A stretch of DNA of 64,000 nucleotides from Serripes groenlandicus (GCA_031761405.1 JASEVX010000011.1:32290140-32354139); one strand, 5' to 3'. Shown: positions 1 through 13,357, counted from the stretch's first letter. Translations and numbers: made by a program. Notes: a model not told the origin generated them from the letters alone.

Positions 1-59
1 TGTTAATACATTTTTTATAAATGATACAATTGACAATAGCATTTCTTGTAAGTGTGTGA

Positions 60-385
60 AACTGGCAGAGCATCATTACACGCATTAAACATTCAAGAAA
101 AGCGAATGTCTTATTAAACAGTCGATATTCGCAAGATTTAATTATTTAATGTATAATTTGGCATTAGATATTCACATATTTTAAATCTAGAATTCAAATT
201 AAACGTTTTTCATTAGTAATGCAAAAACGAATGTCTAATTGATCAGTTCGACAACAAACATTCGATTAGATATTCGCAAATTACAAGATCTAATTTATAA
301 ATTCTACAAATGTCATTTTACATGCAACAAACAAATGTCTAATTGGTTAGTTAGACACAAGGCATTCGATTAAACATTCGTATAA
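60..385. repeat. Diverged ~110-bp tandem repeats
   Basis: About three copies of a unit with GAATGTCTAATTGATCAGTT and ACATTCGATTAGATATTCGC blocks, starting near 100, 225 and 333. AT-rich and non-coding. Confidence 0.6.
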
Positions 386-887
386 CCAGAATTCAACGTT
401 CCTACGAGAACTTCGGTGCGCGATAACCTAGCGAGCACAAATCATCATAAACTACCAGATACAGTATGTCTAATATTTATCTCAAATCATAGCTTATTTC
501 CATTTTTAGAAACATTTTTTTAAATATTTGCAAGATTATGCACAGAATACATAATAAAGAACAGTCAGACGTAAGCAACTTGCAGGTCTAATACTTTCTC
601 GATACATTTAAAATGAATCGGTAACTAGAATTTTACCTTGACATTTCGCCTGCCAAATCTGCAATTTGTGTATGCGATATAACCTTTGTTTACAAGTTAC
701 AAACTTGCCTAAATATAAAATAATTCAAGATGTTTTGTATTCATTCGCGGATGTTTCCCGGTGATGGAAATCTCTCATTATTAGCAATTTCGCCTTTTGC
801 CGCAATGGTTTTAAAAGTCGGCTGCTGCAAAGGCGTCAGAAAGGGTCTCTATGCGGAACATGGTTAAACTATGATATATGCCCACTT

Positions 888-955
888 GTGACAGAAGGGC
901 GGTTATTGTTTATCGGACATCGAGATGATAAATCATACTGACTAGGGTTTAATAT
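888..955 (-). repeat. Solo degenerate 50-bp minisatellite unit
   Basis: ACAGAAGGGCGGTTATTG ... CGGACATCGAGATGATAAAT ... ACTGACTAGGGTTTAATATA matches one unit plus both flanks of the copy B intron minisatellite. The preceding 770-870 segment (GGCGTCAGAAAGGGTCTC) matches the adjoining MITE end. It is either a remnant of an older paralogous locus or an independent copy of a compound element. Confidence 0.6.
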
Positions 956-1829
956 ATGAGTCATTATCACAATACGTCAATATTTCTTTCTTTTGCTTAT
1001 ATCATTTCAGAAAATGCCTTATGCCCTAAAATGTAAGATGTGTTCAATTGTTTATACAACGTTCTGGATTATGAAAATTAATTATATTCATATTTCTTAC
1101 AAATTCTTCACAAAAATGAATTTCAAATAGAGTCAATCGTAAAAAAACACTCTGTCTTTTGTCTTGTGGGGTATAATTAAATCTAAAATAGTGCAATATA
1201 GTTTGTGATTTCAAATATAAACTTTTGCTTAATTGATGAAATAAATATTAACAATGAATAAAAAGATAAACAAAATATTGAATTCATTGAATATAACCTC
1301 AATCTGATGTTCATGAATTTGATGGAAGCCAGTATTCAAACACTGTGAGGAAGTGAAAAGATATCCGACATTCAAAGTAAGTATTGCTAGAAAATATGTT
1401 CTAATGCGTTCTTTGTTGTAACGGCTTAAAAATTTCAGTCATTCCATAAATATACAGATGTTTTATTACTTTGGTTGTTCTTAAACTTTCCAGCATATGG
1501 GGAATCCCCTACACACCGTATGGGAGCGACACTGGATATTGGTACTAATTTCAGCGAGACGAGTGACAGTCGAAAGCGAACATCACCATTTGGTAAGTTT
1601 CTTGAAATAATTACATTTCTAAGAACCACACATGGACTAGCATGTATTTATTAATTTATAACGAGATCCGCGGAAAACCAAACCTAAAAGTGTTCCAGTA
1701 CAGTCTCATATTTGTTATATTGTAAACAATTACATCTAGTAGCGGCAACATATAGTGAGTGTCAACTTCATTCCCGTTGAAACAGTTTTATTTCAGCGTA
1801 ATACATGTCAATGTGAGTTGTTGTGATCG

Positions 1830-2690
1830 ACTTTTGTCCGTCGTTCGTCGTTTGTGCTTTGTCAACTTTTGTGTTGTTAACATTCTACAGGCTACATTGT
1901 GCATCCGATCTTCAGGAAGTTTGTCAGCATATATATATTCCTCTGTATCAAATCTTGAGCAAGTTCGAAACTGAGCAATTTGAGGTCAAAAACTACGTCA
2001 CTTTGTCAAATTGAAGGGAAATCTTGTTAACACTCTGGAGACCACAGTTTTAACTTGAGGATGTTGAAACTTGATCAGAAAGTTTGTTTGAATTATATGT
2101 AGGTCAAGTTCGAATATGGGTCATGTTGGATCGAACAGTAGGTCACTAGGCCAAATTGAAAGGATATATTGTTAATACTCTCGAGGCTGCATTTCTAACT
2201 TGATCATGTTGAAACTGTATCAGAATGTTTGACTTGAAATTACGTAGGCCAAGGTCGAATGTTGTTCATTTCTGTTCAAAAACTAGGTCATTATGCCAAA
2301 TGTATGGGAAATATTTTTTACACTGTAGAAGCCGCATGTTTCGCCTCAGCAGCTTAAATTTGTGTTAGATTGTTTGTCTGAATGATATCTAGGTCAAAAC
2401 TCTGGATGCTGCATTTTTAACATAAGCTTGTTGAAAGTTTATCAGAATGTTTGTAATGATGATATGTAGGCCAAGTTTTGAATATGTCATGTCTTTTTAA
2501 AAACTAGGTCTATAAGCCAAATTGAAGGGAAATCTTGTTAATACTGAAGAAGCAGCAATTTTTGCTCCAGCACATTAAAAGTTGGTTAAAATGTTTCTCT
2601 ATGTGATATCTAGTCCAAATTTGAATACGGGTCATATTGGGTTAAAAAGCACATTCTCAGGTGAACTTCTTCTTGGTTTTTATTCACATC
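1830..2690 (+). repeat. Dispersed repeat with ~145-bp internal tandem units
   Basis: Begins TTTTGTCCGTCGTTCGTCG and ends CATTCTCAGGTGAAC. Four or five diverged units carry GGTCACTAGGCCAAATTGAA, ATCTTGTTAACACTCTGGAG and GATCAGAAAGTTTG-type blocks; starts fall near 1990, 2143, 2284 and 2506. It is the same class as the repeats at 10610-11740 and 50490-51040. Confidence 0.7.
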
Positions 2691-4429
2691 AAAGACATAT
2701 TCTTAACACATTTGTTTTAACGTGTACGGCGGCTTAGTTGCAGTGTGTACGGCTGAGTGATATTCCCAATCTAGATGGCGTACGTCTTCTTAAAAAATTC
2801 TTGTTTCTTCTACACTTTTTTTCGGTGGTTTTTAGGCAATTGAAGTGATCTTATTTTGACTTTTTAGGAAGTAATGGTCGAAGTAAATTCAGACATATCG
2901 ACTGGATGTTATTATCAATCTTTCAGCTTTTTAAATGATATCTAAATAAGATACGTGAAAGTTATCTCAAACATACTGTTATATGTGTATATACTCCATT
3001 GATTAATGGCACGGTACAAATGTCAGTATACGTATTTGCAAACATGGTCAGATTTACATACAAATGACACGTCACTATTATACTCAAAGCTCTTTCATTT
3101 TAAAGTTATCTTAGAGCTATGCAGAGACCATGGTAGGAAAATTACAATTAAATTAGCAGATGAAAAGATACACATATCCAGAACAAATGAGGTTCCAAAA
3201 GACAGTACATGTTCGAAATACACCAACAGCCATAAAGCCATCATACCATCACTGAAAATACCATATACCACCGCTTAGAGGATGAAGGAGACACTAATTA
3301 CACAGAGGTTATTTTCTTCTACTAACACTGATGGGAGAACTTAAACACATGGGAAAGTCGAAAAATTCTTAAATGTCCATAGACTTGTCAACGATGAAAA
3401 GGTTTCCACTTGAGTTCATATTGCCTTTATGTTGTTTTCAGACTTGTTTTGCTGTAATTGACCAGTTCTACAATGCGGTACTTTTTAATCACATGAGTAG
3501 GCCTATACGTACTGGCAATACTAATAGCGACGTCGTTTCCACAGGTTTCACTTGTCCGAGCGATTCAGAAGTGAACATCGGTGTTATGAATGTCTCCTGA
3601 AAAAGTGCTTGGTATGATTGATACTGTCGCTGAATGAGATCTAAACCAACCAAAAAACTACAAAATATGTTTCGACAATTAAATATTAAAACTCAGCTCC
3701 AACATAGAAGTGCGAGTATGGGGGTATGATAATTTAACAACATCTGTCAAGAACCTGTTTTCTTCCAAGTTTAAAAGAAATTAGTCATGATATCTTGTTC
3801 GACAATGTGCTCACTTTAGTTTACTCTTTGACTTTGACTATCTCTGAGATGATCTCGATTTCTATTTTTCTTTTGCTAACACAACAAATGAACATAAATG
3901 ATGAATTTTAAACAAAATAATATGTATAATACGTAAGGACTACTTGTCTTCCTCTGAATAATACATTTTTCCTGAAAAGTTGTAGAAATATAGATCACCA
4001 GAAGGCAGCCCGGATGGATTACCGCACTGAAATGAATTTACACTATATACGTAAACTCTGTGATATGCATTTTTTAAGTGTAGATCAAGATTATTACTGA
4101 CAATGACGATGAAATGCGTCATATAGAAAGTTAGTAGTCTATGGATAAAAAGATTGAAGGCTGAGATTTACTAAAGACCGTTAATCTTGATGTACACGCA
4201 ACATTTACGTGCATGTCTATGATTATCCTTCAATCATCAAAAACGTGAACGTTCCATTAAGAAACCCACGTGTTGAAGTTAAACAATGGAATTTTCGTTT
4301 TATTTAGATGCAGTATGCCGTAAACTAACATACCAGTATGCCGCAAATATAGTTATCAACAATCTTTAATCCGCCTTCCCCTACGAAATAACTGTTTTAA
4401 AGAGTGTGACTTTGATTGTATTCAAAATC
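2691..4429. other. No recognisable gene or repeat
   Basis: AT-rich sequence with short open frames (longest 90 codons at 3006-3278) that have no domain, no signal peptide and no supporting splice pattern. Confidence 0.5.
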
Positions 4430-4870
4430 AAGTTACATCTATGTAAATAGTAGATAATGCTGAAGAAACACCGACAACAGAGATGTAGCAGTTGAGGTTA
4501 GAGGTACAGAGAAGGAAGAAGTTGAGATCAAAAGGAGAAAAAAGGAAGGTGAATGTTAAGTGACAAAGGAAGTAACAGTTAAGCCTAGAGGGACAGACAA
4601 TGTAGAATGCAACTAATGCAGATATTGAGAGTAGATGGAAAGAAAAAGAAAAGGTAGAAAGCAAAAAGGGAGAAAGAGTGTGAGACTAAAGCGACGGAGA
4701 AAGTAAAAGTTGAGCATAACAGGACAGCATAGAGGGACAAAGAAAGAAGAAACGGATAAAAACAGAGAGAAAGAAGGTGAAAGTGTGAAAGTAAAATGAC
4801 AGAGAAAGTAGAAGATTGAGTGTAGATGCACAGACAATATATATAATGACAGTATATAATGATTTAACCA
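4430..4870. repeat. Purine-rich degenerate tandem tract
   Basis: The plus strand is strongly A/G-biased, with recurring GACAGAGAAAG, AGTTGAG and AGAGGGACA motifs in loose units of tens of bases. The minus-strand open frames are Phe/Leu/Ser-rich only because of the pyrimidine bias. No gene. Confidence 0.65.
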
Positions 4871-5809
4871 CCCGTCAGAGCCCAAATTTCATTACAGATT
4901 TGCATAGATTGAGAATGATTAAATAAAACTCGTGCGCGGCAGCATGTGAAATTAAAATTGCCTAAAAGTATTTTAAGTTCTAAAATAGCCGTAATTACAA
5001 ACCGCGCTGTTAAAACAACAAGTAAATAAATAATTGAACTCCTAGAAAATAGTCATTTTCAGCTTTTAATTTAAGTTTTGCCAAGTAAATCTAAAACAAA
5101 CTCCTTCTAACTAGAAATAAAATCAAATTAAGAACCAAAGCACATTCAATTGGAACACGCATACACTTGTCAATGTAACAAACATTCTTAAACTGAACAA
5201 AAGAAAGAAGCTTAGCAAATGAGAACGTTACTGTTATCATATATATAGCGTCTGCAGTCATACACAGCCTAAAACAACACATATGGTTGTTTTTCTGTTT
5301 TTACTACTATGATTGCGTCACTTGCCTGCGATACACTAAGCCACAGGCAGTAAGAAAGTAGAAGTAGTCAACTCAGAATGACTTTTTTCCAGATTTTGTG
5401 ATAGACAGGGAGGATTTTTAGGCTGCAGCAAACGCATAGCTGGATATAATTCGAGAATTGAAATATTAACGTTGATGCTTTCTTAAAAGTGTTTCTTGTT
5501 TATAGAAGCAGAGACGAACATGTTATTGTCGAAGAACTGCCCACAGTCCAACTGAAAATGTTCTGGATATCGTTGTAAATTAATATAATGCGTCAGATGG
5601 CATTAGAATATTGTTGAGTTTTTAAGATATATAATTCAATTTGGAGATGGAAATAGTTGGCAATAGAATCAAATGTATAAAAGAAGTGACATGAACAAAA
5701 GAGAATGTTCCTTTGTTGCTACGAGAGAAGTCTTGCACAGGTGCGCGTTAACTGTGTGTGTATTTATGTAATCATAAACGACCATATTAGTCCTTTAATA
5801 GTTCCTTAG

Positions 5810-6010
5810 TATGTCTACTATGGATCTCAAAGCATAGATTATTTCCAATTTTAAAACAAAAATATGAAAATATTTTCAGACTCGTGCCAAGAATACAGAA
5901 TCAATTATATTCTACAATCACAACTGGCTGGATTTCTGCTTTCGCGAAAAATTGAAATCGCAAAAGGGTGACTAGGACTTTGACATTTTACCTGCCAGGT
6001 CTACTATCAT
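5810..6010. repeat. Dispersed duplicate pair (with 460-660)
   Basis: AGTATGTCTACTATG, CATAGATTATTTCCA and TTTGACATTTTACCTGCC match AGTATGTCTAATATT, CATAGCTTATTTCCA and TTGACATTTCGCCTGCC at 460-660, in order. It is an unclassified interspersed repeat. Confidence 0.5.
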
Positions 6011-6014
6011 ACCA

Positions 6015-6235
6015 AGTAATAGTCAATAGCCTATGTCGGTCCGATGTGTCCGATATCGGCTGGTTTATCGGGCCTATAACGGTTTTGCAAATCGGTCCAT
6101 ATTCGGCTATAAAGATGGCGCCGATATATATCCGATAATGAGCCGACAACAGACACAGCTAAATTTGCCGATATTTCGCTATGTATCTGATATCGGACCG
6201 ATATGGTTACGTGTGCTGGGCCGTCATTAAATCCT
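6015..6235. repeat. GC-richer CCGATATCGG-rich segment
   Basis: Clusters of CCGATATCGG, ATCGGTCC and GCCGATAT half-palindromes in an AT-rich surround. Short frames on both strands reflect the absence of TAA/TAG in these motifs. Probably an interspersed repeat. A similar GGCCGG-rich segment lies at 51405-51600. Confidence 0.45.
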
Positions 6236-8049
6236 ATGTTGTGGATACTCAAAGAACGGTCTCACTTATACGATTCGTTTAAGTACACACAACATAGTTT
6301 TGGGATGCGAAACACCCCCATTTCTTGAACTCTGAGTATTGGTAGTGCAAAAACGGGTTCGTCAAACCATGTTGTGCTAAGCTGTCACAACCCACAGTTC
6401 ACAAAGTAATTATATAGAATGTGCATGATTCAAGGAAACTAGTGAGTTTGAGATGGTCTCAAATTGTTCAACTTCCGAACAAGTTGTATGTCTAAAGCAT
6501 AATGAGATATTTACCAAAATTACACACAGCCCTGTTCAAACAACATTTTTAACTTCATTTAATGTTCTCAGACTTATAAATAAGATGCTAATTATATAAT
6601 TAGTTTTTGGTCTTGTATCTAAGGATACAATTTCAACACGAAACTCTATATTTCAACATGTTCGTGACGTTATAATTTCACCATTGCTTGCTTTAGTTGT
6701 ATTCAATTGGACATGCTGTGAGGGTTATATGATAGTCACACTAACATTCATTTTTGTATTGGTATTTTCTAAATAACGCCAGCTCATAATGATATTATAA
6801 TTGTAACAAGTTTGTTTTGTTTTATTTCGTTTGTTCTGCCATTGTGTACAATACTCCAGTAATATCGTTATTAAATTACAATTATATGACCCTGGGTAAT
6901 ACAGACTAAATGGCACTCTGACATGGCTGGGGGAGTTGAATCCGACAACATGCATCGAATCCCTCACACTATCAACTCAGTCTCTGTGCATTATTTCTTC
7001 ACTTCCGTTGACTACGAAGTAAATATCAAAGATTCATTTGTTAAGAATGATATGCTAATTGACCTCCTGATATTCTACGCACAAATGTCCTATTATCCGT
7101 CATAGATGATATGATTGTGAAATCTCTTAAGTGTAATTGTCAGTGATCTGACGTTGAATCAAATAATTGAGAAAATAAATAGGCAAAGGTATACTTAACA
7201 GTGGTCTCTGGAGATTTGCTTCAGGAAGAATATTTATTGGAGGGTCCCAAACATATAAATGGGAAAGACTAACCAGAAATGCTCTTTATTGTAAAGACTG
7301 AATTAATGCAATGTAATATTTCGGCACTCAGTACAATCTCAATGAGGATGAAATAGGGATTCTGGGCAGAAGCGTCCTGATGAACTTAAGATAAAGTAAA
7401 TAAATGAGAAATAAACCAGTTAAATGTACAAGTAGAATATTCCATACACTTGATGAAAAGCAACAATTTGCTTATTTCAGCTTTGAATGAGTCTCTCTTC
7501 CTGTCTATCACAAAAACTTAAAAGAACAAATAAGTTAACATTATGTTTTAAGATTGTTTTAAACATAAAGTGTGATATTAAGATTTAATAGTATTACTAT
7601 GTGTACATATCGACTTGATAGTATAGACAATCACACTGGTACCTACTTTCAAGTAAGAATTCTGAGTTCAGGCTTCTGCTGTCAATTAATTTTAGGCTGC
7701 ATTTTGTACATTCTATGTTAGATTCTTGCTGTTATTCAGCCTTTTAACCGTTAGTCAGATACTAGTCAGAAGTTTAGATAGTGTTTTGGTGCAAATTGAT
7801 CTTAACTGTCCAAATGTTACTTTTTCTGAATAAAACATTTCTCAGTTACCCTTGCTCACATATTGTCAAGTACTCTTAGGCCTTTGATTATATACTTATA
7901 GTTTGTATTGAGTGATGTCACTTAGATCAATAAATGACGGAGTCGAAATGAGCTTGTCATACTTAATATGAAATCCACGGAAATAAAAAGAAGTTGCGCC
8001 CATCTAGAGAAAAGATAATGGTAATTAGTCTGTATAGCAGATATATTTT
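6236..8049. other. No recognisable gene
   Basis: AT-rich with scattered short frames. Nothing recognised until the retrotransposon remnant begins at 8050. The stretch 4871-5809 is likewise featureless. Confidence 0.5.
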
Positions 8050-9245
8050 TTGAAAATAGAAGGCCTACACGGTAATATTCCGACGATTAATTGGGAATCA
8101 AGAGATCTCGTCGCGGCATGGAAGTCATTGTATACACATGTTCTTTTCATGTTTAGTGGTCCATTAAAAGGAATGTCTGATGCGGAAAAGAGTGCCTATC
8201 TGATGATTTGGGTTGGTGACCACGGAAGAGAGGTTTTTGGAACCTGGGAATTGAAAGGAGAGATCAGATTGTAAGAAATTTCACTGATTTTGTCGAGCCA
8301 AAATCGAATACAGTGTTTAATAGATACAAATCCCAATGTAGAATACAACAAGAGATTGAAACGTGTAACAATTACACAGTCGTGTTCTCAGAAATGTTGT
8401 CAATTCACGAAACAGAGCTGACATTCCAACAAGATACAGGGGCCAAATGCAATGTCTAAGCCAATAATGACTATGAAACTCAAAAGGTATATTACAAAAC
8501 CTGCAAAGAATGCAGATGTAGCCTTACGTTCATTTTCGGGACATAACATCGAGCCAGAAGGTAGTATTACTTTACCACTGAAGGTAAAAAACACTATACA
8601 TGTTGAAACTAGGTCAACTTCAATTAGCAGTGGATAGACAGCAGAAGAAATTGGACTGATAAAGGGAATATACCAGATAGAAACTGAATACAACGACTTG
8701 TTCGAAGGCTTAGGATGCATTCCAGGAGAGTCTAGCATCAAATTAGACGAGTCAGTTTTACCATTAGTGCACCCTCCCAGAAAAGTACCTATTTCTATAA
8801 AAGAATGTTTCAAACAACTGAAGAAAATGGCCTCAGAAATGCGAGTTTTAGCATTCTATGACAAAAATGAAGAACTTATTATAAATATAGATGCTAGTTC
8901 ATGTGGACTAGGTGCTGTTATAATTCAGAATGGAAGACCAGTGGCATATGCATCTAGAGCTTCAAATACCATACAAAAGAAATATGCACAAACAGAAAAA
9001 GAAACTCTAGCAATTGTGTACGGTTGCACTAAGTACCAATATTATTTTTAGGCAAGAAATTTCGTAGTTGAAAGTGATCATAAGTCATAAGAGTACATAT
9101 TTAAGAAATCACTGATAGATGCAACCCCGAAAGTTCAAGTATTTGCACTTTCATCATAGAAATAAGACATTACGGTAATACGCAAACCAGGAAAAACAAT
9201 GTTAATTTCTGATGCATTGTCTAGGTTATACTTACCAGAAACCAA
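8050..9245 (+). pseudogene. Decayed Ty3/gypsy-type LTR retrotransposon (gag-pol remnants)
   Basis: The first block (8050-8370) resembles a mollusc gag segment (INWESRDLVAAW, WVGDHGREVFGTW), broken by a stop at about 8272. Next comes a retroviral-type aspartic protease with the DTGA active-site motif at about 8430, frameshifted after it. Then the start of reverse transcriptase (8698-8830) joins directly to the RNase H region (8845-9048, NIDASSCGLGAV and YAQTEKETLAI), so the central polymerase with its catalytic motif is deleted. Remnants continue past stops to about 9240 (Ile-Ser-Asp-Ala-Leu-Ser-Arg-Leu). No integrase or paired LTRs are recognised. It is not functional. Confidence 0.8.
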
Positions 9246-10609
9246 AGACTTAATACTTATTCTGTCTGATCTTTTTCTATGAAGTTTTAAAGATATTTTA
9301 TTTATCTTAATTTATTAATAAATCCAACTATTAACATAAAAATTGTTGAATAATTTTATAATGAGTACTACTAATGCTAAATAATATAAAGTTATAGGGA
9401 CAAATCAACAGGTCTTTTTAGCTCGTCTGCTTTTTCTTCGAAAACAGTCGGGAAAGTGTGCTTCTTTTGGCTTCGTGTTCAACATTTTCAAATAAAACCT
9501 GTTACGTACGTTCCATGGAGCATTACGCATGTTTATACCAAGTAACAAAACACTGCTTTTGATAATTAATCAATCTTGCTTCCTTTATTTACTTAGACAA
9601 AATCAGACGAGCATTTACGTTCAATGCGGCACTCCTGTTTATTTCAGGAATACTGACAGATATAATGATAGTTGTGTGTGACACCTGAATGCATGGCTTC
9701 AGTCATTTGTCAATGCAAACTTAAAGATATCAGAATTGTATTTCTTCTAGACGATCCCTGTGTTTTTGGTAAGAATGGTTTCTATAACAAAGTTTAATGC
9801 AAACCAAAGTTTGTAGGATGCGTTCCGTTATCTGCCGTTCTTTCGTGTGGTCTTTTATCTCTGAGTGATTGAAAAAGCAAGGAAACTACTATTTACATTA
9901 CCATGCTTTAGGTTATGACTTTGTTTTCCTGATTTAAGCATTCCAATTGCATTCCGCTTGTTTGCATGGCTATTCATTTGCAGCTGACTAATAATGCATT
10001 CCATTATCAAACTTTACCAAAGAATACATATTTTAGTAAAAATATATTTAAGCAAGATCAACTATGTTACGATTTTTAAATACAAATGAAAATATAGGGC
10101 ACAAGCAATGTCTCGTCTTCTAGCAATGTTTTAATATGAAATAGTGTTTACTATGGTAGCGGTTGTACCATTTCCTACCTTCAGACACATCTTTAGTAGA
10201 CAACTGTTAAACACATTGTGACAAAAAGAGCAAACAATCAATTGCTCAACTCTTAATTATTACACTTTCTTTTATATAGATTTTCCCATTTTGTATTTGG
10301 ATGTTTTCAAAGTCGACTGGTGAAGAATATTGGTATGGGTAAGTTTAAAAGCCTTAGCAATATCCTAGTTTTATTTCAAAAATGTTTCTCAGTAGTAAAT
10401 AGCTAAAAGTAATTAGACATGCACATTTTATATCTTAAAACAGGTATTTATTGCAGTTATGAAATGTACCATGTTAAGTGTTTATTGTCAGTGGAAAGGC
10501 TACTTTTTTGAGTTAGCAAAATTATCCTCATGTTAAATCATATATAAGACAGTGGATATGTGCTTCTGTTTAGGATATGGGATCTCTTGTCCTGATAATG
10601 CAAGCCTCT
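9246..10609. other. No recognisable gene
   Basis: AT-rich sequence following the retrotransposon remnant, with no long frame. The stretch 11741-12955 also lacks genes apart from SINE fragments at about 11825-11940 and 12430-12560. Confidence 0.5.
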
Positions 10610-11740
10610 TTTTAGATCACCTGAGCCGAAGGCTCAGGTTAATCTATTCTGATCACTCTCTGTCCGTCGTCCGTCCCTCGTCCTTTGTTAACTTTTGGCT
10701 TCAATCATCATCTTCTCGTCAACCCCTAGACCAATTTCAACCACACTTCAAAGGAATGTTCCTTTGGTGGTCTTCGTTCAAATTTGTTCAAAGATTTTAT
10801 TTCCATGGAGAACTTTGTTATTTGCTGCGGCATCAGAAATGGGGCAAAATGTCCAAACTTTAAAATTCCTCTTCTCTGAATCTACTTGTCAGATTCCAAT
10901 ATATTTTGGTAGAAATAATTTTTGGGTGACCTTCTACATAAATTGTTCAAGCCATATTTATTGGTCACAAAATCATAGCAACCAGGCGTCATCACAAAAT
11001 GTGTAAATTGAACTTTGAGCTACAAATGACAACACCTTACATTCCACTGGATCAATTTAAATTTACTTCTCAGGAATGTTGCTTTCTGAGTCTTCTTTTA
11101 AAAGTGTTCAAAAGTGTTCAAAAGCTAACATTGTGTATACAACTTTAGTTGCTGCTTATTCAGAAAGTCAGAAAAAACTAATTTTAAAATCATTTTTCTC
11201 CAGAATCCGCTTGTTTGAATCCAATATAATTTGATAGTAATGTTACTTCAGAGACCCTCTACAAAAATCGTTCAAACCATATTGATTCGTCGAAAAACAG
11301 GGCAGCAAGGCGGCATCAGGAAGGGGCAAAATTACAAAATTTTATAATTCCATTGTTATTAAAGTTCTTTTTAGATTTCAAGATAATTTAGCAGAACATT
11401 TTATGTTCCTTTACTGACCCTTTACATAATTTATTCTGTTAAGATATATATGCTTTTTGGCATCAGAGAAGGGGTAATTGAACTTTTAGCTTCAAATGAC
11501 ATCTCCTAAACCATTGGACAAATAGCTATCAAACTTCACAGGAATGTTCTGTTGGTGGTCCTATTTCAAATTGTGCAAAGATTGACTACCTTATCATATA
11601 TGGCCTTTACTGTTAAGTTATTTATTAGCTAATCCTTGCAGATTCATTTGCACTCATTATCAAATTTTCCCAAATAGATGATATTAATTTTCTATCACTC
11701 AGGTGATTGATTTAGGGCCCTCTTATTTGTTTTACTATAC
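10610..11740 (+). repeat. Dispersed bivalve repeat with CACCTGAG/CTCAGGTG ends
   Basis: Starts GATCACCTGAGCCGAAGGCT and CTCTGTCCGTCGTCCGTCC, and ends CACTCAGGTGATTGATTTAG and GGGCCCTCTT. The interior is an imperfect repeat of about 200 bp with recurring GAATGTT, TTCAAA and TTCTCCAGAATCC blocks. Open frames at its start are short and not conserved. Elements of this form are widespread in bivalves; class unknown. Confidence 0.7.
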
Positions 11741-12955
11741 ATGGATATATATTTCCCTTGCTCGTTTGTATTGTGATTTATGCAGTTATCAACACTTGTT
11801 CTGTTATATAATTGTGTTTCCTAGAAAATTCACCAGTACTACTGATACAATTATCCTGACACAAGTGAGTCAGTCATAATGCTTAAAACACTCCTGAGTG
11901 TCAATGATTGAAAGCCATTACTTCAATTTTTGGAGTATTTGGAGCAAATTAACCTTCTATAGTAACATATGATGGGACTAGAGTAGATTCAGACTAGCAT
12001 GACATGTGCATGTGTGTGATTATATCCTGCCTCAGAACAATTATACTTAAAACGGTTCACTTAAGTGATAGTTTAATATCAGACGGGGATTATATTAATC
12101 TAGAATCTGTGGATCTAAGATATTTGATTTAATCTGAATAATTTCATCAGCTGATGTATTTACCATTTGATCCACATTTGGTTAGCTGTATCCTAATGCT
12201 GAAAACATCTGCGTCAAGAAAATAGGCTCCTTATGTACATAATGTTTTCACACATATTTATTTTAACTAAGATAGCTCCTTTACTCCAAAAAGCTTCTTA
12301 TATATTGACTGTAAGATACATGGCCTGACCCAAATGCACAGTCAGATACGGAAATATTGTTGATTTGTTTCAACGGCATACTTCAAAGTGTCAAGATATC
12401 TAACTTTATCAAGCTGATTTCAAAGCAGATGAGGCTAAACATTTGGAACCGGGCACAATCCCTAGTTACGGCGATCATGATTGAGTGCCAATGGAAAAGG
12501 CACATTTCCTAGCTAAATACTGGACAGTTCGCCATTGGATCATGAATAATTGACTAGCTCTCAACTTTATATTACCGAAAAAAATGTTGAAAATGTGTTA
12601 AACCACAATGAAACTGTCATGAAACGGGTATTTCAGTTACTTTCCTTGTTGGTCGTTATCATTCCGTTTCATAGAAAGCTTCTAAAACATCAAGATTGCC
12701 ATTAATTAATTAAATCTGTTATTATATCATCTTTTCCCGAGAGACACATTATCTAAGTACTTGGGTGTGATTTCGGAATATATAGTTGTTTATTTGCAAT
12801 AATAGTTTTATATGCATTTCCTGTATTTATAGTGTAGGCCTGTTTTGAAATATGCAATTTAATTAATCACTCAGACGCTCATTAAATTGTTTATAATATA
12901 GGCGCACAGGGATGAGGTCCGAAAGCATCGATTATTATAGCACGATCAGTATTGC

Positions 12956-13357
12956 TATATAAGCTCGGGTTTCTAGTAGATCAGTCAGTCTGTGTTCTGC
13001 AGTCAGCAAGAACACATCTCCAAGCCTCAATCGGCAACGTAAGATTTTGAGAAGTATTGGAGTGGTAACTAATAGAGTTCCCTCAGAGTTGCAGCTTCGG
13101 CTCCGAATTGAAGGGTTCTCTTCAACATACCACTGTCATCTCGGGTCGTATAGGCCAGTGAATGTATAAGTATTGGTTCAGTTGTACGGGACATACGGTT
13201 CCAGACGATACAGCGGTTGTACACTACCTGTTCCGTATCATTGAAGGTTTCAAACTGATACAGTTTGTATCAGCCATATATAGAACCAGACAGCTTGTTT
13301 TAGTTCAAACCCGTTCGTGTACTTCGTCACAGCAGTACACGTGACAAGACAAATAAA
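12956..13357 (+). promoter_or_regulatory. LTR-like or promoter-like segment
   Basis: TATATAAG at 12956-12963, a TCAGTC start-like motif at 12981-12986, and AATAAA at 13352-13357, with higher GC and no SINE similarity between them. The order TATA, start and polyadenylation signal within about 400 bp suits the R region of a solo LTR, or a short non-coding transcript. I could not define matching TG/CA ends or a target duplication. It abuts the outer edge of duplication arm A. Confidence 0.3.

Noticed and set aside
3006..3278. 90-codon open frame
   Set aside because: No recognisable domain, signal or splice context, and a length expected by chance in AT-rich DNA of this size.
6031..6252. Overlapping frames on both strands
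   Set aside because: Explained by CCGATATCGG-rich palindromic repeats that read without stops in both directions.
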